From the NCBI GenBank assembly GCA_012515515.1, contig JAAYYE010000002.1, forward strand, positions 1 to 20,743: a DNA stretch of 20,743 nucleotides. Reading direction: 5' to 3'. The stretch is from Minisyncoccota bacterium. GTDB lineage: Bacteria; Patescibacteria; Microgenomatia; UBA1400; PJMF01. Shown here one piece after another: positions 6,233 through 14,539 of this stretch. Made by a program: the position numbers and the translations under genes. Position 1 is the stretch's first letter; each line of letters begins with the position of its first letter. The notes beneath the pieces were generated by a model, which searched no databases, had not been told where the DNA came from, and was given only the letters and a program-made list of their open reading frames with translations.

Positions 6233-7447
6233 ATGACAAACACAATTTTTAATAATTTACCAAATAAAGAAGGCTACTTCGGACAATACGGAGGAGTTCA
6301 TTTGGATTCACCAAAACTTCAACAAGAGCTTGCTAAGCTTAATGATTTTTATCAAAAGATTAAAGATGACCATGAATTTATTAATGAACTAAAATATATC
6401 AGAAAGCATTTTCAAGGTAGACCAACTCCAATCAGCTATGCTAGAAATTTAAGCGAAAAAATCGCTGGTGCTCGCATTTATTTAAAAAGAGAGGATTTGA
6501 ATCATACTGGAGCCCATAAACTAAATCATTGTATGGGTGAAGCTTTATTAGCTAAAAAAATGGGGAAAAAGAAATTGATTGCTGAAACCGGAGCAGGACA
6601 ACATGGCGTAGCTATTGCCACAGCTGCCGCATATTTTGCTTTGGAATGTGAAGTGCATATGGGAGAAATTGATATTGTTAAACAAAGACCCAATGTACAA
6701 AAAATGGAAATTTTGGGAGCAAAAGTAATACCCGTTACTTTTGGAGGGAGAAGTTTAAAGGAAGCAGTTGATAGTGCTTTTGCTTCGTATCTTCAAGAAG
6801 CAGAAACTGCGCTTTATACGATTGGCTCAGTGGTCGGACCCCATCCTTTTCCACAGATGGTTCGAAATTTTCAATCTATTGTTGGGCTTGAAGCCAGAGA
6901 GCAATTTTTAGAAATAACTAATGGGAAACTTCCTGATTATGTAATAGCTTGTGTAGGCGGTGGTTCAAATGCAATAGGAATTTTTAAAGCTTTCATTGAA
7001 GATGAAGATGTAAATTTAGTTGGAGTCGAACCCTTGGGAAAAATGAAAAATGCTAAGCAAAACATCATTGGTGAACATGCAGCTACAATTTTATTTGGTG
7101 AGAAAGCTAGCGCGCAAGGATTTAGTAGCCTCTTCCTCTTAGATGATAAAGGGCAACCCGCTCCAGTTCATTCAGTTTCTAGCGGTCTTGATTATCCTGG
7201 TGTTGGTCCAGAACATGCTTTGCTTCATGAAACTGGTAGAGCTACTTATGTTGGAATTAATGATAAAGACTGCTTGAGTGCTTTTTTTGAATTATCTAAA
7301 CTTGAAGGGATTATTCCCGCCTTAGAAAGTTCTCATGCGGTGGCACATGCTATTAAATTAGCACCGTCTATCCCAGATAAAAACATTTTAGTTAATCTTT
7401 CTGGGAGAGGTGATAAAGACTTAGATTTTGTGCTTGGAAATTGCTAA
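6233..7447 (+). CDS. trpB: Tryptophan synthase beta chain (TrpB)
   Basis: TrpB is the PLP enzyme that condenses indole with L-serine to give L-tryptophan; normally it works in an alpha2-beta2 complex with TrpA. The 404-residue product has the PLP-lysine motif HTGAHKLNH with K96, the catalytic glutamate in ETGAGQHG (E118), the PLP-phosphate loop GGGSNAIG (242-249), SGLDYPGVGPEHA (317-329) and GRGDKD (391-396). It matches the TrpB1 type (YLKREDLNHTGAHK), not the longer TrpB2. The usual HKINN is HKLNH here. No trpA or other trp gene lies in the window, so it may depend on a distant TrpA or salvage indole. It sits behind a candidate tryptophan attenuator and ahead of its own terminator, a one-gene regulated unit. 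Nine of its 11 Arg codons are AGA, more than in neighbours such as pyk (8 of 21), which could reflect transfer. No Shine-Dalgarno sequence precedes the ATG. Confidence 0.95.
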   Translation: MTNTIFNNLPNKEGYFGQYGGVHLDSPKLQQELAKLNDFYQKIKDDHEFINELKYIRKHFQGRPTPISYARNLSEKIAGARIYLKREDLNHTGAHKLNHCMGEALLAKKMGKKKLIAETGAGQHGVAIATAAAYFALECEVHMGEIDIVKQRPNVQKMEILGAKVIPVTFGGRSLKEAVDSAFASYLQEAETALYTIGSVVGPHPFPQMVRNFQSIVGLEAREQFLEITNGKLPDYVIACVGGGSNAIGIFKAFIEDEDVNLVGVEPLGKMKNAKQNIIGEHAATILFGEKASAQGFSSLFLLDDKGQPAPVHSVSSGLDYPGVGPEHALLHETGRATYVGINDKDCLSAFFELSKLEGIIPALESSHAVAHAIKLAPSIPDKNILVNLSGRGDKDLDFVLGNC

Positions 7448-7454
7448 ATTCTAA

Positions 7455-7498
7455 CTGACATAATTTATGCCCGATATTAATCGGGCATTTTATGTCAG
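7455..7498 (+). terminator. Long palindromic terminator after trpB
   Basis: Outer arms CTGACATAA (7455-7463) and TTATGTCAG (7490-7498) flank an inner perfect 9-bp stem ATGCCCGAT/ATCGGGCAT (7467-7475, 7480-7488) with an ATTA loop; only TTT/T separates the two stems. TTTTAT follows the inner stem. It begins 7 nt after the trpB stop. Confidence 0.8.
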
Positions 7499-7582
7499 GC
7501 ATTCTTAGTAAGTCCGATAAAATTGAATAAGCCAACAATCTCGACTTCTCCCCTTTGGAAAAATAAGGTAATATTAATAAGT

Positions 7583-8542
7583 ATGGAGCTTTATAGTAAT
7601 ATAGCCTTGTTTGTTTTAGCTTTTTTTCTATTGTGGGTGGGTTCAGGTATTGCGGTACATGCAATTACTAAGATTTCCTATGGTTTACGGATGTCTTCAT
7701 TTTTTGTCTCATTTTTAATCATGGGTTTTTTTACATCCATAACTGAAATGATGGTGGGCATTAATGCTGTAGTCAATAAACAACCAGAAATTTTTGTGGG
7801 GAATTTGATTGGTAGTTCAATTGTAATATTTTTATTAGTAATCCCACTTTTAGCCTTTCTTGGCAAGGGAGTAAATTTAAATCATTCTTTTAAGTTTAAA
7901 GATTTAGTGATAGCAACTTTAGTAGTAGGATTTCCAACAATATTAATTCTTGATGGCAAATTAAGTTTAATAGATCTAGTAATTTGTTTAATTCTCTACT
8001 TCTATTTTGCTTTTATGCAAGAAAAACAGAACAAAACTTTTCGCAGATTAATTTTAGTTAATTTGAACAAATCAACAATGTATTTAAATATGGCCAAGGT
8101 CTTGGTAGCAGTTTTACTTGTCTATTTTGCCAGTAATATTCTTGTTAAACAAACTGTTGCATTGGCGCAGGCTTTAGGTGCTTCAACTTTTATAATTAGC
8201 TTGCTAATTATTTCGGTGGGCACCAATATTCCAGAATTATCAATTGCCATTAGGGCGATGTTGGCAAAAAAGAAAGATATTGCATTTGGTAATTATCTAG
8301 GCTCAGCCACATTAAATACTTTTGAATTGGGCTTATTTGGTTTAATTAGTGATAAGCCGATTTTGACCACTGGTTCTAATTTTTCTATGTTGGTTTTTTT
8401 ATATGCCCTGATTGCATTTCTTTACTTTGCAAAAAGTCAAAAATCAATTTCACGTAGTGAGGGTTTTGTTTTGTTGCTTTTTTATTTATTATTTTTGTTT
8501 TTTGAAATATTTACTGGCTCTGGCTGGAAGTTGTTTGCTTAA
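7583..8542 (+). CDS. Na+/Ca2+ exchanger-like (CaCA superfamily) membrane protein
   Basis: This is a 319-residue polytopic inner-membrane protein of the cation:Ca2+ antiporter type. These carriers have two inverted halves, each with an alpha-repeat that binds the cations. The first repeat is TSITEMMVGINA (51-62), with the likely ligand E55, followed by GNLIGSS (73-79). The second is SVGTNIPELS (211-220), with E218, followed by GNYLGSA (236-242). About ten hydrophobic segments surround the two repeats, split by a charged loop at about 146-163 (QEKQNKTFRR). The ion actually carried cannot be told from sequence. I chose the ATG at 7583 over an in-frame TTG at 7523 because the protein then starts directly before its first membrane segment and a TAATAT -10-like box lies 8 nt upstream. 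It follows the trpB terminator and precedes the orphan at 8585 by 42 nt. Confidence 0.85.
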   Translation: MELYSNIALFVLAFFLLWVGSGIAVHAITKISYGLRMSSFFVSFLIMGFFTSITEMMVGINAVVNKQPEIFVGNLIGSSIVIFLLVIPLLAFLGKGVNLNHSFKFKDLVIATLVVGFPTILILDGKLSLIDLVICLILYFYFAFMQEKQNKTFRRLILVNLNKSTMYLNMAKVLVAVLLVYFASNILVKQTVALAQALGASTFIISLLIISVGTNIPELSIAIRAMLAKKKDIAFGNYLGSATLNTFELGLFGLISDKPILTTGSNFSMLVFLYALIAFLYFAKSQKSISRSEGFVLLLFYLLFLFFEIFTGSGWKLFA

Positions 8543-8584
8543 GTAGAGCTAGTTTAAGAAAAACACTAATTAATATTTACATTT

Positions 8585-10177
8585 ATGACTACACCACAAG
8601 AACAAAACCCTCTAGCTGTTGAGCCAGATAAATCTTCACAGGATGAAATTAAAAAAAAGCCAAGTTCTTATCTAGAATATTTACAACAGGCTTTGGAAAA
8701 CCATGCTATACAACAAATTAATAATTCTCTGCAAAAAGCAACTCAGGCAATTAATGTTATTGCCGAACATGATTTATTAAATAAGGATGATGAACATCGT
8801 GGTAGAGATTTTTTCTTTTCTTTCAGTAATTTATATATTTTAGAAATACTGGGTTTGGCAAAGCAGATATTGGGCATGCGAGAAAAGGATATTGCACGCT
8901 TGCAAACGCAGGATGTGAGGGTAAAAGTAGAGCGTTATTCTTCTGTTGATTTTAATTTAACTTTTTTAGATGGCGAGGGTTTGTTAGCTAAACAAGAAGC
9001 CATCCAGAAAGAATTAGCTGAGGGCGTTTTTTGGAAGATTTTCACTCAACTCAGTAAGCAACACACTCCTGATACAACAACTCCCATGAGCGAACAAGCT
9101 ATCAAATTGGCTGATAATCCTGTACTTAATGCTTTATATTTCATATCACTCAGTATGATGTCTGATGGATATGGTTTAAGAAATCAATTGAAAGAACAGC
9201 CGCTTGAAGATTCGGCAAAAGCCCTTTTGTTAGAAGCCTTTGAAGATAAGGTGGTGAGAAATAATGATCAGACTGTTAAACAAGTTGTTTTTGATTTAGC
9301 GATTGGGGTTAAATTGATTTTTTTTCCAAGTACTAAAGTGGTAAATTTAGATAATTTACTTAATATTGGCTGGCATTTAGCCATCAGTAGTTCAATAGCA
9401 GATAATATGTTAGAGAGGGCTAATCAAGCCCCAGATTCTGCGTGTGAAGCTTTTATTAATCGTCCCACTGGTGTGCAATTAATTGAAGCGCTCCAATATG
9501 CCAAGCTTAGATTTAGTCGCGAGTTTGAAGAATTTTTAATTAAAGGAAGAAGCAGGTCTTTTAGCGATCGTTTTGGTGGGCCATATACAGAAATTAGTCG
9601 TTTGCTTGCGAAAATTTTATGGTCTGGAGACTTAAGTAAAATTAGTTCAATTTTTATTAATCAGGAAAATATGATTCCTAAACATGAAGAGTTAAAAGCA
9701 TTGGCAGAGTATCCTAATCAAGATCAAGGTCTTTGCGCTTTACAAGACATTTTATTGCAATTGCTAGAAAGAGATGAAAATGATCGAGCAAGCGACATTG
9801 AGATAACAAAAGAAGCGATTCAATTGAGTGATGGAGCTTGTTTTGATATTACTACTTATTATTGTTCAGCTTTGGAGTATGGTCAACTTTATCAAAAAAT
9901 AATTAATGGCCACTTATTTTTAATAAAAACTCATGGCGCAAATACTTTGATCAATGTTAAGCCCATTTTATTTAATGGTCTGTGGTTGCCTAAAGGAAGT
10001 TTATTTATAAGTCCCAACAATGATGATCAGTTTGCTTTTTTACGCTTAACTCCATTTGTGTTTGATAATCGTGAAGAAATGCTGGCTGCTTTTGGTACTG
10101 AAATAATTAAGGCAGAAACTAATGGAAAGAACGCAATGGATGTGGTGAATTATAGAAACAACATTAGCCCACAATAA
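8585..10177 (+). CDS. Orphan soluble protein, 530 aa, unknown function
   Basis: I do not recognise this protein. It has a polar, probably disordered N-terminus (1-25, rich in Q, E, K, P), a long mainly helical body (about 26-430), and a C-terminal part (about 440-510) with beta-strand alternation, including NGLWLPKGSLFI and DQFAFLRLTPFVFDN. There is no signal peptide, no membrane segment and no obvious nucleotide-binding or metal motif. It has about five cysteines, not arranged as a zinc site. The ATG at 8585 follows a TAATAT (8571-8576) by 8 nt with no Shine-Dalgarno sequence, fitting the leaderless pattern of the window but without a good -35. It may also be read through from the exchanger gene 42 nt upstream. 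The gene appears intact with ordinary codon use. Structure prediction would be the best route to a function. Confidence 0.75.
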   Translation: MTTPQEQNPLAVEPDKSSQDEIKKKPSSYLEYLQQALENHAIQQINNSLQKATQAINVIAEHDLLNKDDEHRGRDFFFSFSNLYILEILGLAKQILGMREKDIARLQTQDVRVKVERYSSVDFNLTFLDGEGLLAKQEAIQKELAEGVFWKIFTQLSKQHTPDTTTPMSEQAIKLADNPVLNALYFISLSMMSDGYGLRNQLKEQPLEDSAKALLLEAFEDKVVRNNDQTVKQVVFDLAIGVKLIFFPSTKVVNLDNLLNIGWHLAISSSIADNMLERANQAPDSACEAFINRPTGVQLIEALQYAKLRFSREFEEFLIKGRSRSFSDRFGGPYTEISRLLAKILWSGDLSKISSIFINQENMIPKHEELKALAEYPNQDQGLCALQDILLQLLERDENDRASDIEITKEAIQLSDGACFDITTYYCSALEYGQLYQKIINGHLFLIKTHGANTLINVKPILFNGLWLPKGSLFISPNNDDQFAFLRLTPFVFDNREEMLAAFGTEIIKAETNGKNAMDVVNYRNNISPQ

Positions 10178-10240
10178 TTTGTATTTTATGCTTGCTAAAT
10201 TGTGTTAAACTAACTCTATTATTAGTTGAGTAAAAGAACT

Positions 10241-10888
10241 ATGAAAACAAAATTTAATAAAATGGAATTTTTAGTAGCTTTATACATCACCTGTTTAGCT
10301 TTGGCAGAAATAATGAGCATGAAAACCATTCCATTATTTAAAATATTTAATTACCAGTTGAATGTCAGTGTGGGAATTTTTGTTTTTCCGATTTTATTTG
10401 CAATTAATGATGTTATTGCTGAAGTTAAGGGCAGAGCTCGAGCCCAACAATTAGTTTATACCGGTTTAGTAATGGTGGCTTTTATCATGATTTATTCGAT
10501 TTTTGTAACTTGGTTACCAGAATCAAATAGATTTAGTGATGGTCAAGCTTACAATGCCATTTTCGCCAAGGCTGCTAGAATTTCTTTAGCTAGTTTACTG
10601 GCCTTTCTTATTTCTGGCTTATTAGATGTAGCACTGTTTCATAAGATAAAAGTTAAAACACAGGGCAAGATGTTATGGTTGCGTAGTAATCTTTCTAATT
10701 TTATTTCACAATTATTAGATACTTTTATTTTTACTAGTGTGGCGTTTTATTCATTTCAAGATGGTTTAGCTACTAATTTTAATTTTATTATGAGCATTGT
10801 TATCCCCTATTGGTTATTGAAATGTTTTATGTCGGTGGTTGAAACACCATTAACTTATTGGGGTGTTAAATGGTTGGCAAAAAAATAA
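10241..10888 (+). CDS. yhhQ: Queuosine precursor transporter (YhhQ/VUT family)
   Basis: VUT-family membrane proteins take up 7-deazaguanine precursors of queuosine (preQ0/preQ1). The 215-residue product has about six membrane segments and the family signatures FPILFAINDVIAEVKG (49-64) and LRSNLSNFISQLLDTFIF (147-164, matching the family pattern R-x-N-x-S/T...SQ-x-x-D-T). ASLLAFLISGLLDVALF (117-133) fits the preceding conserved helix. The ATG at 10241 is preferred; an in-frame TTG at 10226 adds five residues and an in-frame ATG at 10262 would remove seven. A weak AAAAGAA lies before the chosen ATG. Known biochemistry of the family supports salvage rather than synthesis, and no queuosine biosynthesis gene is seen here. 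The tRNA-His(GUG) in this window is one of the normal queuosine targets (G34), a loose contextual link. Confidence 0.88.
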   Translation: MKTKFNKMEFLVALYITCLALAEIMSMKTIPLFKIFNYQLNVSVGIFVFPILFAINDVIAEVKGRARAQQLVYTGLVMVAFIMIYSIFVTWLPESNRFSDGQAYNAIFAKAARISLASLLAFLISGLLDVALFHKIKVKTQGKMLWLRSNLSNFISQLLDTFIFTSVAFYSFQDGLATNFNFIMSIVIPYWLLKCFMSVVETPLTYWGVKWLAKK

Positions 10889-10893
10889 GTCAT

Positions 10894-10922
10894 TTGTTTA
10901 TTTATTGAGAGATTTATATAAT
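10894..10922 (+). promoter_or_regulatory. Promoter of the first GT39-like gene
   Basis: TTGTTT (10894-10899), 17 nt, TATAAT (10917-10922). The ATG at 10930 is 7 nt after the -10, predicting a leaderless mRNA. Confidence 0.7.
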
Positions 10923-10929
10923 TGAGTTT

Positions 10930-12735
10930 ATGGGGAGAAAAACAATTCAATTCTCAAAAAACAAGCCACAGAAAAACTCACTCGTTTTGCTTTTAATTAT
11001 AATTTTTCTAATAAATTTTGCTTGTAAAATATTTAAAATCAACTCAATTCCCCCTGGAGCTACTTATGACGAAATGGTCTATGTGGCAGAAGCGCAAATT
11101 ATCCTGAAATATGGTACAGATGTGAGTGGTGAGTGGCGACCTTGGCAGCTGTTGCCCTCAAAAACATTATATTCTGAATTAACTAGCAGCACCCTGATTC
11201 CTGGTTTTCTTATTTTTCCTAATAATCTAGTTTTGGCCAGCAAATTTGTTCCTGTAATTATGGGTAGTGCCATTCCCCTTTTATTGGCTTTAATTGTTTA
11301 TTACTTTTTTAGAAAAAAGAGCTTTTTGTTGTGTACGGCATTGGTGGCGAGCTTAAATCCTTGGATATTTCAATTCTCCCGAATGGGTTTTGATTCTTTG
11401 TTTAGTTCATTTTTTTATTTATTGGGCATTGTTTTTTTATTGTACTTTGCTCAATGGAAAAAGTTGTTGGCCCTAATACCCCTGTTTCTTGGATTTTTTC
11501 AATATCAGGGGCATAAAATAATTATTATTCCTCTACTCGCCTTGCTTTATTTTTCTTTCTTGCTTAAAGATTGGACAGCACTCAAAAAGAAACAGTTTAA
11601 AAAGGTTTTTCTAAAAAATTTGCCGGTCTTAATAATTCTTGTGTTTTTTATTTTTCTGTCAATAAATTATGTAATGCGTTTGAGTAGTTCGCTTGCAGCA
11701 GAGAGAATGTCAGAAATCACTTTCATTAATCAAGATGAGTTGAGCGACAGCGTTATTGAGCAAAGAAGATTGGCTTTTGCTTCACCTCTGAATAAAATTT
11801 TCACCAATAAATTAACGGTGTATGTCTCAACGATTTTTCGTAAATTATTAAAATCCTTTGACCCATACATATTATTTTTAAGAGGAGATTTAAGTGTTGA
11901 TACTTTTGCGCTTAATGATTATGGTTTTTTTCATCCTCTTGATTTAATGTTATTTGCTTTATTTTTGCTCTTAATTACTCAAGCTTTTGTAAATTATAAA
12001 GACCTGCTTTTATTTTTCTTATCATTTATTTTACTTGGTACTCTCCCCACTCTTTTAAAAAGTGATAACGTTTGGATTACTTTTCGCAATGCTTTTGCGT
12101 TTTTTGGCTTGGTGATGGTTGCCGGCATTGGACTTGCTCTACTTATTGAGCAATTTAAATCTAAAAAAATGCGCTATTTAATTATTGCTATCTATATAAT
12201 AATGAGCTCGCCTTTTTTCTATAAATATTTTATTAGCTACCCCATTAGGCAAACTGCACATAAGGGTTTTTATTATCGTGTTTTAGCTAACTATATAGAT
12301 AGACAAGCTGAGCAAAAGTTTATTTTGGTGACTGATCTATCAAGCGCGACCTATGATTATTTATTAACTTATAATCAATTACTTAAAACTGAAACCAGGT
12401 CGGCGCTGATTAATAGTGCCCAGCAAAGACCAAGGTTGCTGGATGGGGATAGAATAAAAATCTATGATAGTTGTCCAGAAGATTTAGATAATTTACTTGA
12501 TGAAAATACGACACTAGTAATTGACTGGTTAAAAGAGCCATGTCAGCCAAATAAGCAAACACTGGCTAAAACTAGAATAGTATCTTTAATTGACAATGGT
12601 ACTCACTTTTCGCTTTATGGCGATAACTTATGCGCTAATTTTTCACTCCAGCCTTTTATTAATTTAAAAACTAATTATTTGGCTGTTGAAAAATTAGAAG
12701 ATGAAATTTTTTGCTCCTCTTTTTTTATTAAATAA
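10930..12735 (+). CDS. GT39-like polytopic glycosyltransferase (dolichyl/undecaprenyl-phosphate-mannose type)
   Basis: The 601-residue integral membrane protein has a short basic N-terminus, a first membrane segment at about 18-33, and then the acidic motif ATYDEMVYVAEAQ, with D47-E48 in the first outer loop. That DE/DD pair in loop 1 is typical of the PMT/ArnT/GT39 (GT-C) fold, in which it binds the polyprenyl-phosphate sugar donor. Numerous further hydrophobic helices follow to about residue 430. A soluble C-terminal domain (about 440-601) ends the protein. Enzymes of this group glycosylate proteins or lipids on the outer face of the membrane; donor and acceptor here are unknown. It heads a run of sugar-transfer genes (HAD, GT4, second GT39). 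Its start is 7 nt after a consensus promoter, with no Shine-Dalgarno sequence. Confidence 0.75.
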   Translation: MGRKTIQFSKNKPQKNSLVLLLIIIFLINFACKIFKINSIPPGATYDEMVYVAEAQIILKYGTDVSGEWRPWQLLPSKTLYSELTSSTLIPGFLIFPNNLVLASKFVPVIMGSAIPLLLALIVYYFFRKKSFLLCTALVASLNPWIFQFSRMGFDSLFSSFFYLLGIVFLLYFAQWKKLLALIPLFLGFFQYQGHKIIIIPLLALLYFSFLLKDWTALKKKQFKKVFLKNLPVLIILVFFIFLSINYVMRLSSSLAAERMSEITFINQDELSDSVIEQRRLAFASPLNKIFTNKLTVYVSTIFRKLLKSFDPYILFLRGDLSVDTFALNDYGFFHPLDLMLFALFLLLITQAFVNYKDLLLFFLSFILLGTLPTLLKSDNVWITFRNAFAFFGLVMVAGIGLALLIEQFKSKKMRYLIIAIYIIMSSPFFYKYFISYPIRQTAHKGFYYRVLANYIDRQAEQKFILVTDLSSATYDYLLTYNQLLKTETRSALINSAQQRPRLLDGDRIKIYDSCPEDLDNLLDENTTLVIDWLKEPCQPNKQTLAKTRIVSLIDNGTHFSLYGDNLCANFSLQPFINLKTNYLAVEKLEDEIFCSSFFIK

Positions 12736-12739
12736 AAAT

Positions 12740-12767
12740 TTGTTAATTAATTTTTAATCTATATAAT
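12740..12767 (+). promoter_or_regulatory. Promoter of the HAD-GT4 pair
   Basis: TTGTTA (12740-12745), 16 nt, TATAAT (12762-12767), entirely within the 36-nt gap after the GT39-like gene. The ATG at 12772 is 4 nt after the -10, predicting a leaderless mRNA. Confidence 0.65.
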
Positions 12768-12771
12768 TGAT

Positions 12772-13389
12772 ATGGTGAAAGAAAAAACATTAAAAGTTGG
12801 TTTTGATTTGGATGGAGTTCTGCTCTATAACCCCGCGCGAATTGCTCGTCCAGTTATCACTCTGATGAAGAAAAAAAAGGTGATAACAAATCGACAAGAA
12901 CTTGAATTTTATGTGCCGAAGCCAGGTTTTGAACAATTTTTTTGGGAATTATTACACAAATCTAGTATTTGTTTGGCGCCAGGTTTTGAACAAATTGTTG
13001 AGTTAAAAAAAGCCAAAATAGTTGAGCCTTACTTAATTACTGGTCGCTTTGCTCATCTTCAAAAAAATTATGACAAATGGCGCAAAAAAATGAAGGCTGA
13101 TCAACTATTTGTTCAATCTTATATGAATAGTAATGATGAACAGCCCCATTTATTTAAAGAAAAATTGATAAGAGAGCTAGAGTTAGATTACTTTATCGAA
13201 GACAATTGGGATATCGTTCAATATTTAGACCAACGGTTTGCTAAAACAAAAGGTCAAGATAAATCCGCAACTATTATTTGGCTGAGTAATATTTTAGATT
13301 TTCGTGTTGATTACCACTCAAAAGTTATGAGTTTGCAAGAAGCTTTAACAATTTTGACACGGGCCAATACTGATTCTCAAAGAAGATGA
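12772..13389 (+). CDS. HAD superfamily hydrolase (probable phosphatase)
   Basis: This 205-residue cytosolic protein has the complete set of HAD motifs. Motif I is GFDLDGVLL, with nucleophile D12 and acid/base D14. Motif II is YLITGR, with T90. A candidate motif III lysine is at 129 or 131. Motif IV is FIEDN, with E143 and D144 as Mg2+ ligands. HAD phosphatases use an aspartyl-phosphate intermediate. The layout (DLDGV...EDN, small helical cap after motif I) resembles the 5'-nucleotidase/NT5C-like group. The stop codon overlaps the GT4 start (ATGA at 13386-13389), so the two are translationally coupled. A role in a sugar-phosphate or polyprenyl-phosphate step of glycan assembly is a reasonable inference but not shown. 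Confidence 0.8.
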   Translation: MVKEKTLKVGFDLDGVLLYNPARIARPVITLMKKKKVITNRQELEFYVPKPGFEQFFWELLHKSSICLAPGFEQIVELKKAKIVEPYLITGRFAHLQKNYDKWRKKMKADQLFVQSYMNSNDEQPHLFKEKLIRELELDYFIEDNWDIVQYLDQRFAKTKGQDKSATIIWLSNILDFRVDYHSKVMSLQEALTILTRANTDSQRR

Positions 13390-14522
13390 AAATTCTTTTT
13401 TTTACTCCATATTTCCATCCTTATATCTCGGGAATATCTGTTTACTCTAAACTGTTTTTAAATGAATTAAAGCAAAAGCATGAGATCGAGCTTTTAACTT
13501 TTAAACACGACTCTAAGTTGCCATCAGTAGACGATGTGGATAGGCTAAAAATTTACAGAATGAATTTTTTATTTAGAATTTCCAAGGGATTTGTATCTCC
13601 ACAATCTTGGTTGTTTTTTTTAAAAAAAATTCGAGACAAAAACTTAATAATCATCAATTTACCCAGTGTTGAAGCTATCCCTTTGGTATTACTCGCAAAA
13701 TTATTAGGAGTAAAAGTTTTGGCTATTTTTTATTGTAATATTGATTTAGGACCTAGTTTAATTGAGCGACTGCTGAGTTTTTTAGTCAACTCGTTAGTCA
13801 AATTTCAGTTGCTTTTGGCAGATTCCTACTTGGTTTTTTCAAAAGATTATATTGCTAGTTTAAAGTGGTCAAAAAAATTAGTCGATAAAGCCACCTATGT
13901 TAAGCCACTAATAAATCAGGCTAAGCCTGATGTTTCATTCTTAAACAAATTGGTATTAAAGAAAAAAAATCAACATTGGATTGGTTTTGTCGGTAGAATT
14001 TCTCGAGAAAAGGGCTTAGATTATTTAATTGACGCGATTAAAAATTTAAGCGATTATCAACAATACACCTTAGTAATTGTTGGTCCCAAAGGGAAAGAAG
14101 TGGCAGGTGAAAACAAATATTATCTTGATCTTTTAAATAAAATTAAAAAAAATAAAATTAATTGTTTATTTTTGGGCATATTAAGCAATGAAGAATTATT
14201 TGCTTTTTATCAGACGATTGATTTGTTAGCACTACCTTCAATTAATAGCACTGAAGCTTATGGTTTGGTGCAGTGGGAGGCCATGTCAGTGGCTACCCCA
14301 ATCGTGGCTAGCGATTTGCCTGGCGTGAGAGAGGCAATGCAAAAATTCAAAATGGGAGAATTAGTCCCAGCCAAAAATGCCCACGCTCTCTCAGAAGCTA
14401 TTTTCAGAGTCAAAGATCTAAAGACTAATCGGGATTTCATTAAGCAAGCAAAAAAAGCCCAAGCATTTATTAACAACAAGCAAAGTGCTCAAGTGCTTGA
14501 CCAGATTTTTGAGCAACTCTAA
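13386..14522 (+). CDS. Glycosyltransferase family 4 (GT-B fold)
   Basis: The 378-residue protein has the two-domain layout of GT4 retaining glycosyltransferases. The N-terminal Rossmann domain begins KILFFTPYFHPYISGISVY, with the conserved glycine-rich loop around residue 16. The C-terminal nucleotide-sugar-binding domain has GFVGRISREKGLDYLI, with R204 and K209 as the usual donor-phosphate contacts, and the EX7E motif as STEAYGLVQWEAM, with E290 and E298. Such enzymes transfer a sugar from a nucleotide-sugar to a lipid-linked or polysaccharide acceptor at the cytoplasmic face. It overlaps the HAD gene by 4 nt and converges with the second GT39 gene, whose stop is only 17 nt away. An AAAGAAG stretch before the ATG may act as a weak Shine-Dalgarno sequence. 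Confidence 0.9.
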   Translation: MKILFFTPYFHPYISGISVYSKLFLNELKQKHEIELLTFKHDSKLPSVDDVDRLKIYRMNFLFRISKGFVSPQSWLFFLKKIRDKNLIIINLPSVEAIPLVLLAKLLGVKVLAIFYCNIDLGPSLIERLLSFLVNSLVKFQLLLADSYLVFSKDYIASLKWSKKLVDKATYVKPLINQAKPDVSFLNKLVLKKKNQHWIGFVGRISREKGLDYLIDAIKNLSDYQQYTLVIVGPKGKEVAGENKYYLDLLNKIKKNKINCLFLGILSNEELFAFYQTIDLLALPSINSTEAYGLVQWEAMSVATPIVASDLPGVREAMQKFKMGELVPAKNAHALSEAIFRVKDLKTNRDFIKQAKKAQAFINNKQSAQVLDQIFEQL

Positions 14523-14539
14523 TAACTATCAAAAGATTA

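Noticed and set aside
7523..7582. N-terminal extension of the exchanger from a TTG start
   Set aside because: It adds 20 polar residues before the first membrane helix with no ribosome site; the ATG at 7583 has a -10-like box nearby.
10178..10240. preQ1 riboswitch before the queuosine-precursor transporter
   Set aside because: No preQ1 aptamer consensus; only a weak AACTAA/TTAGTT repeat is present.
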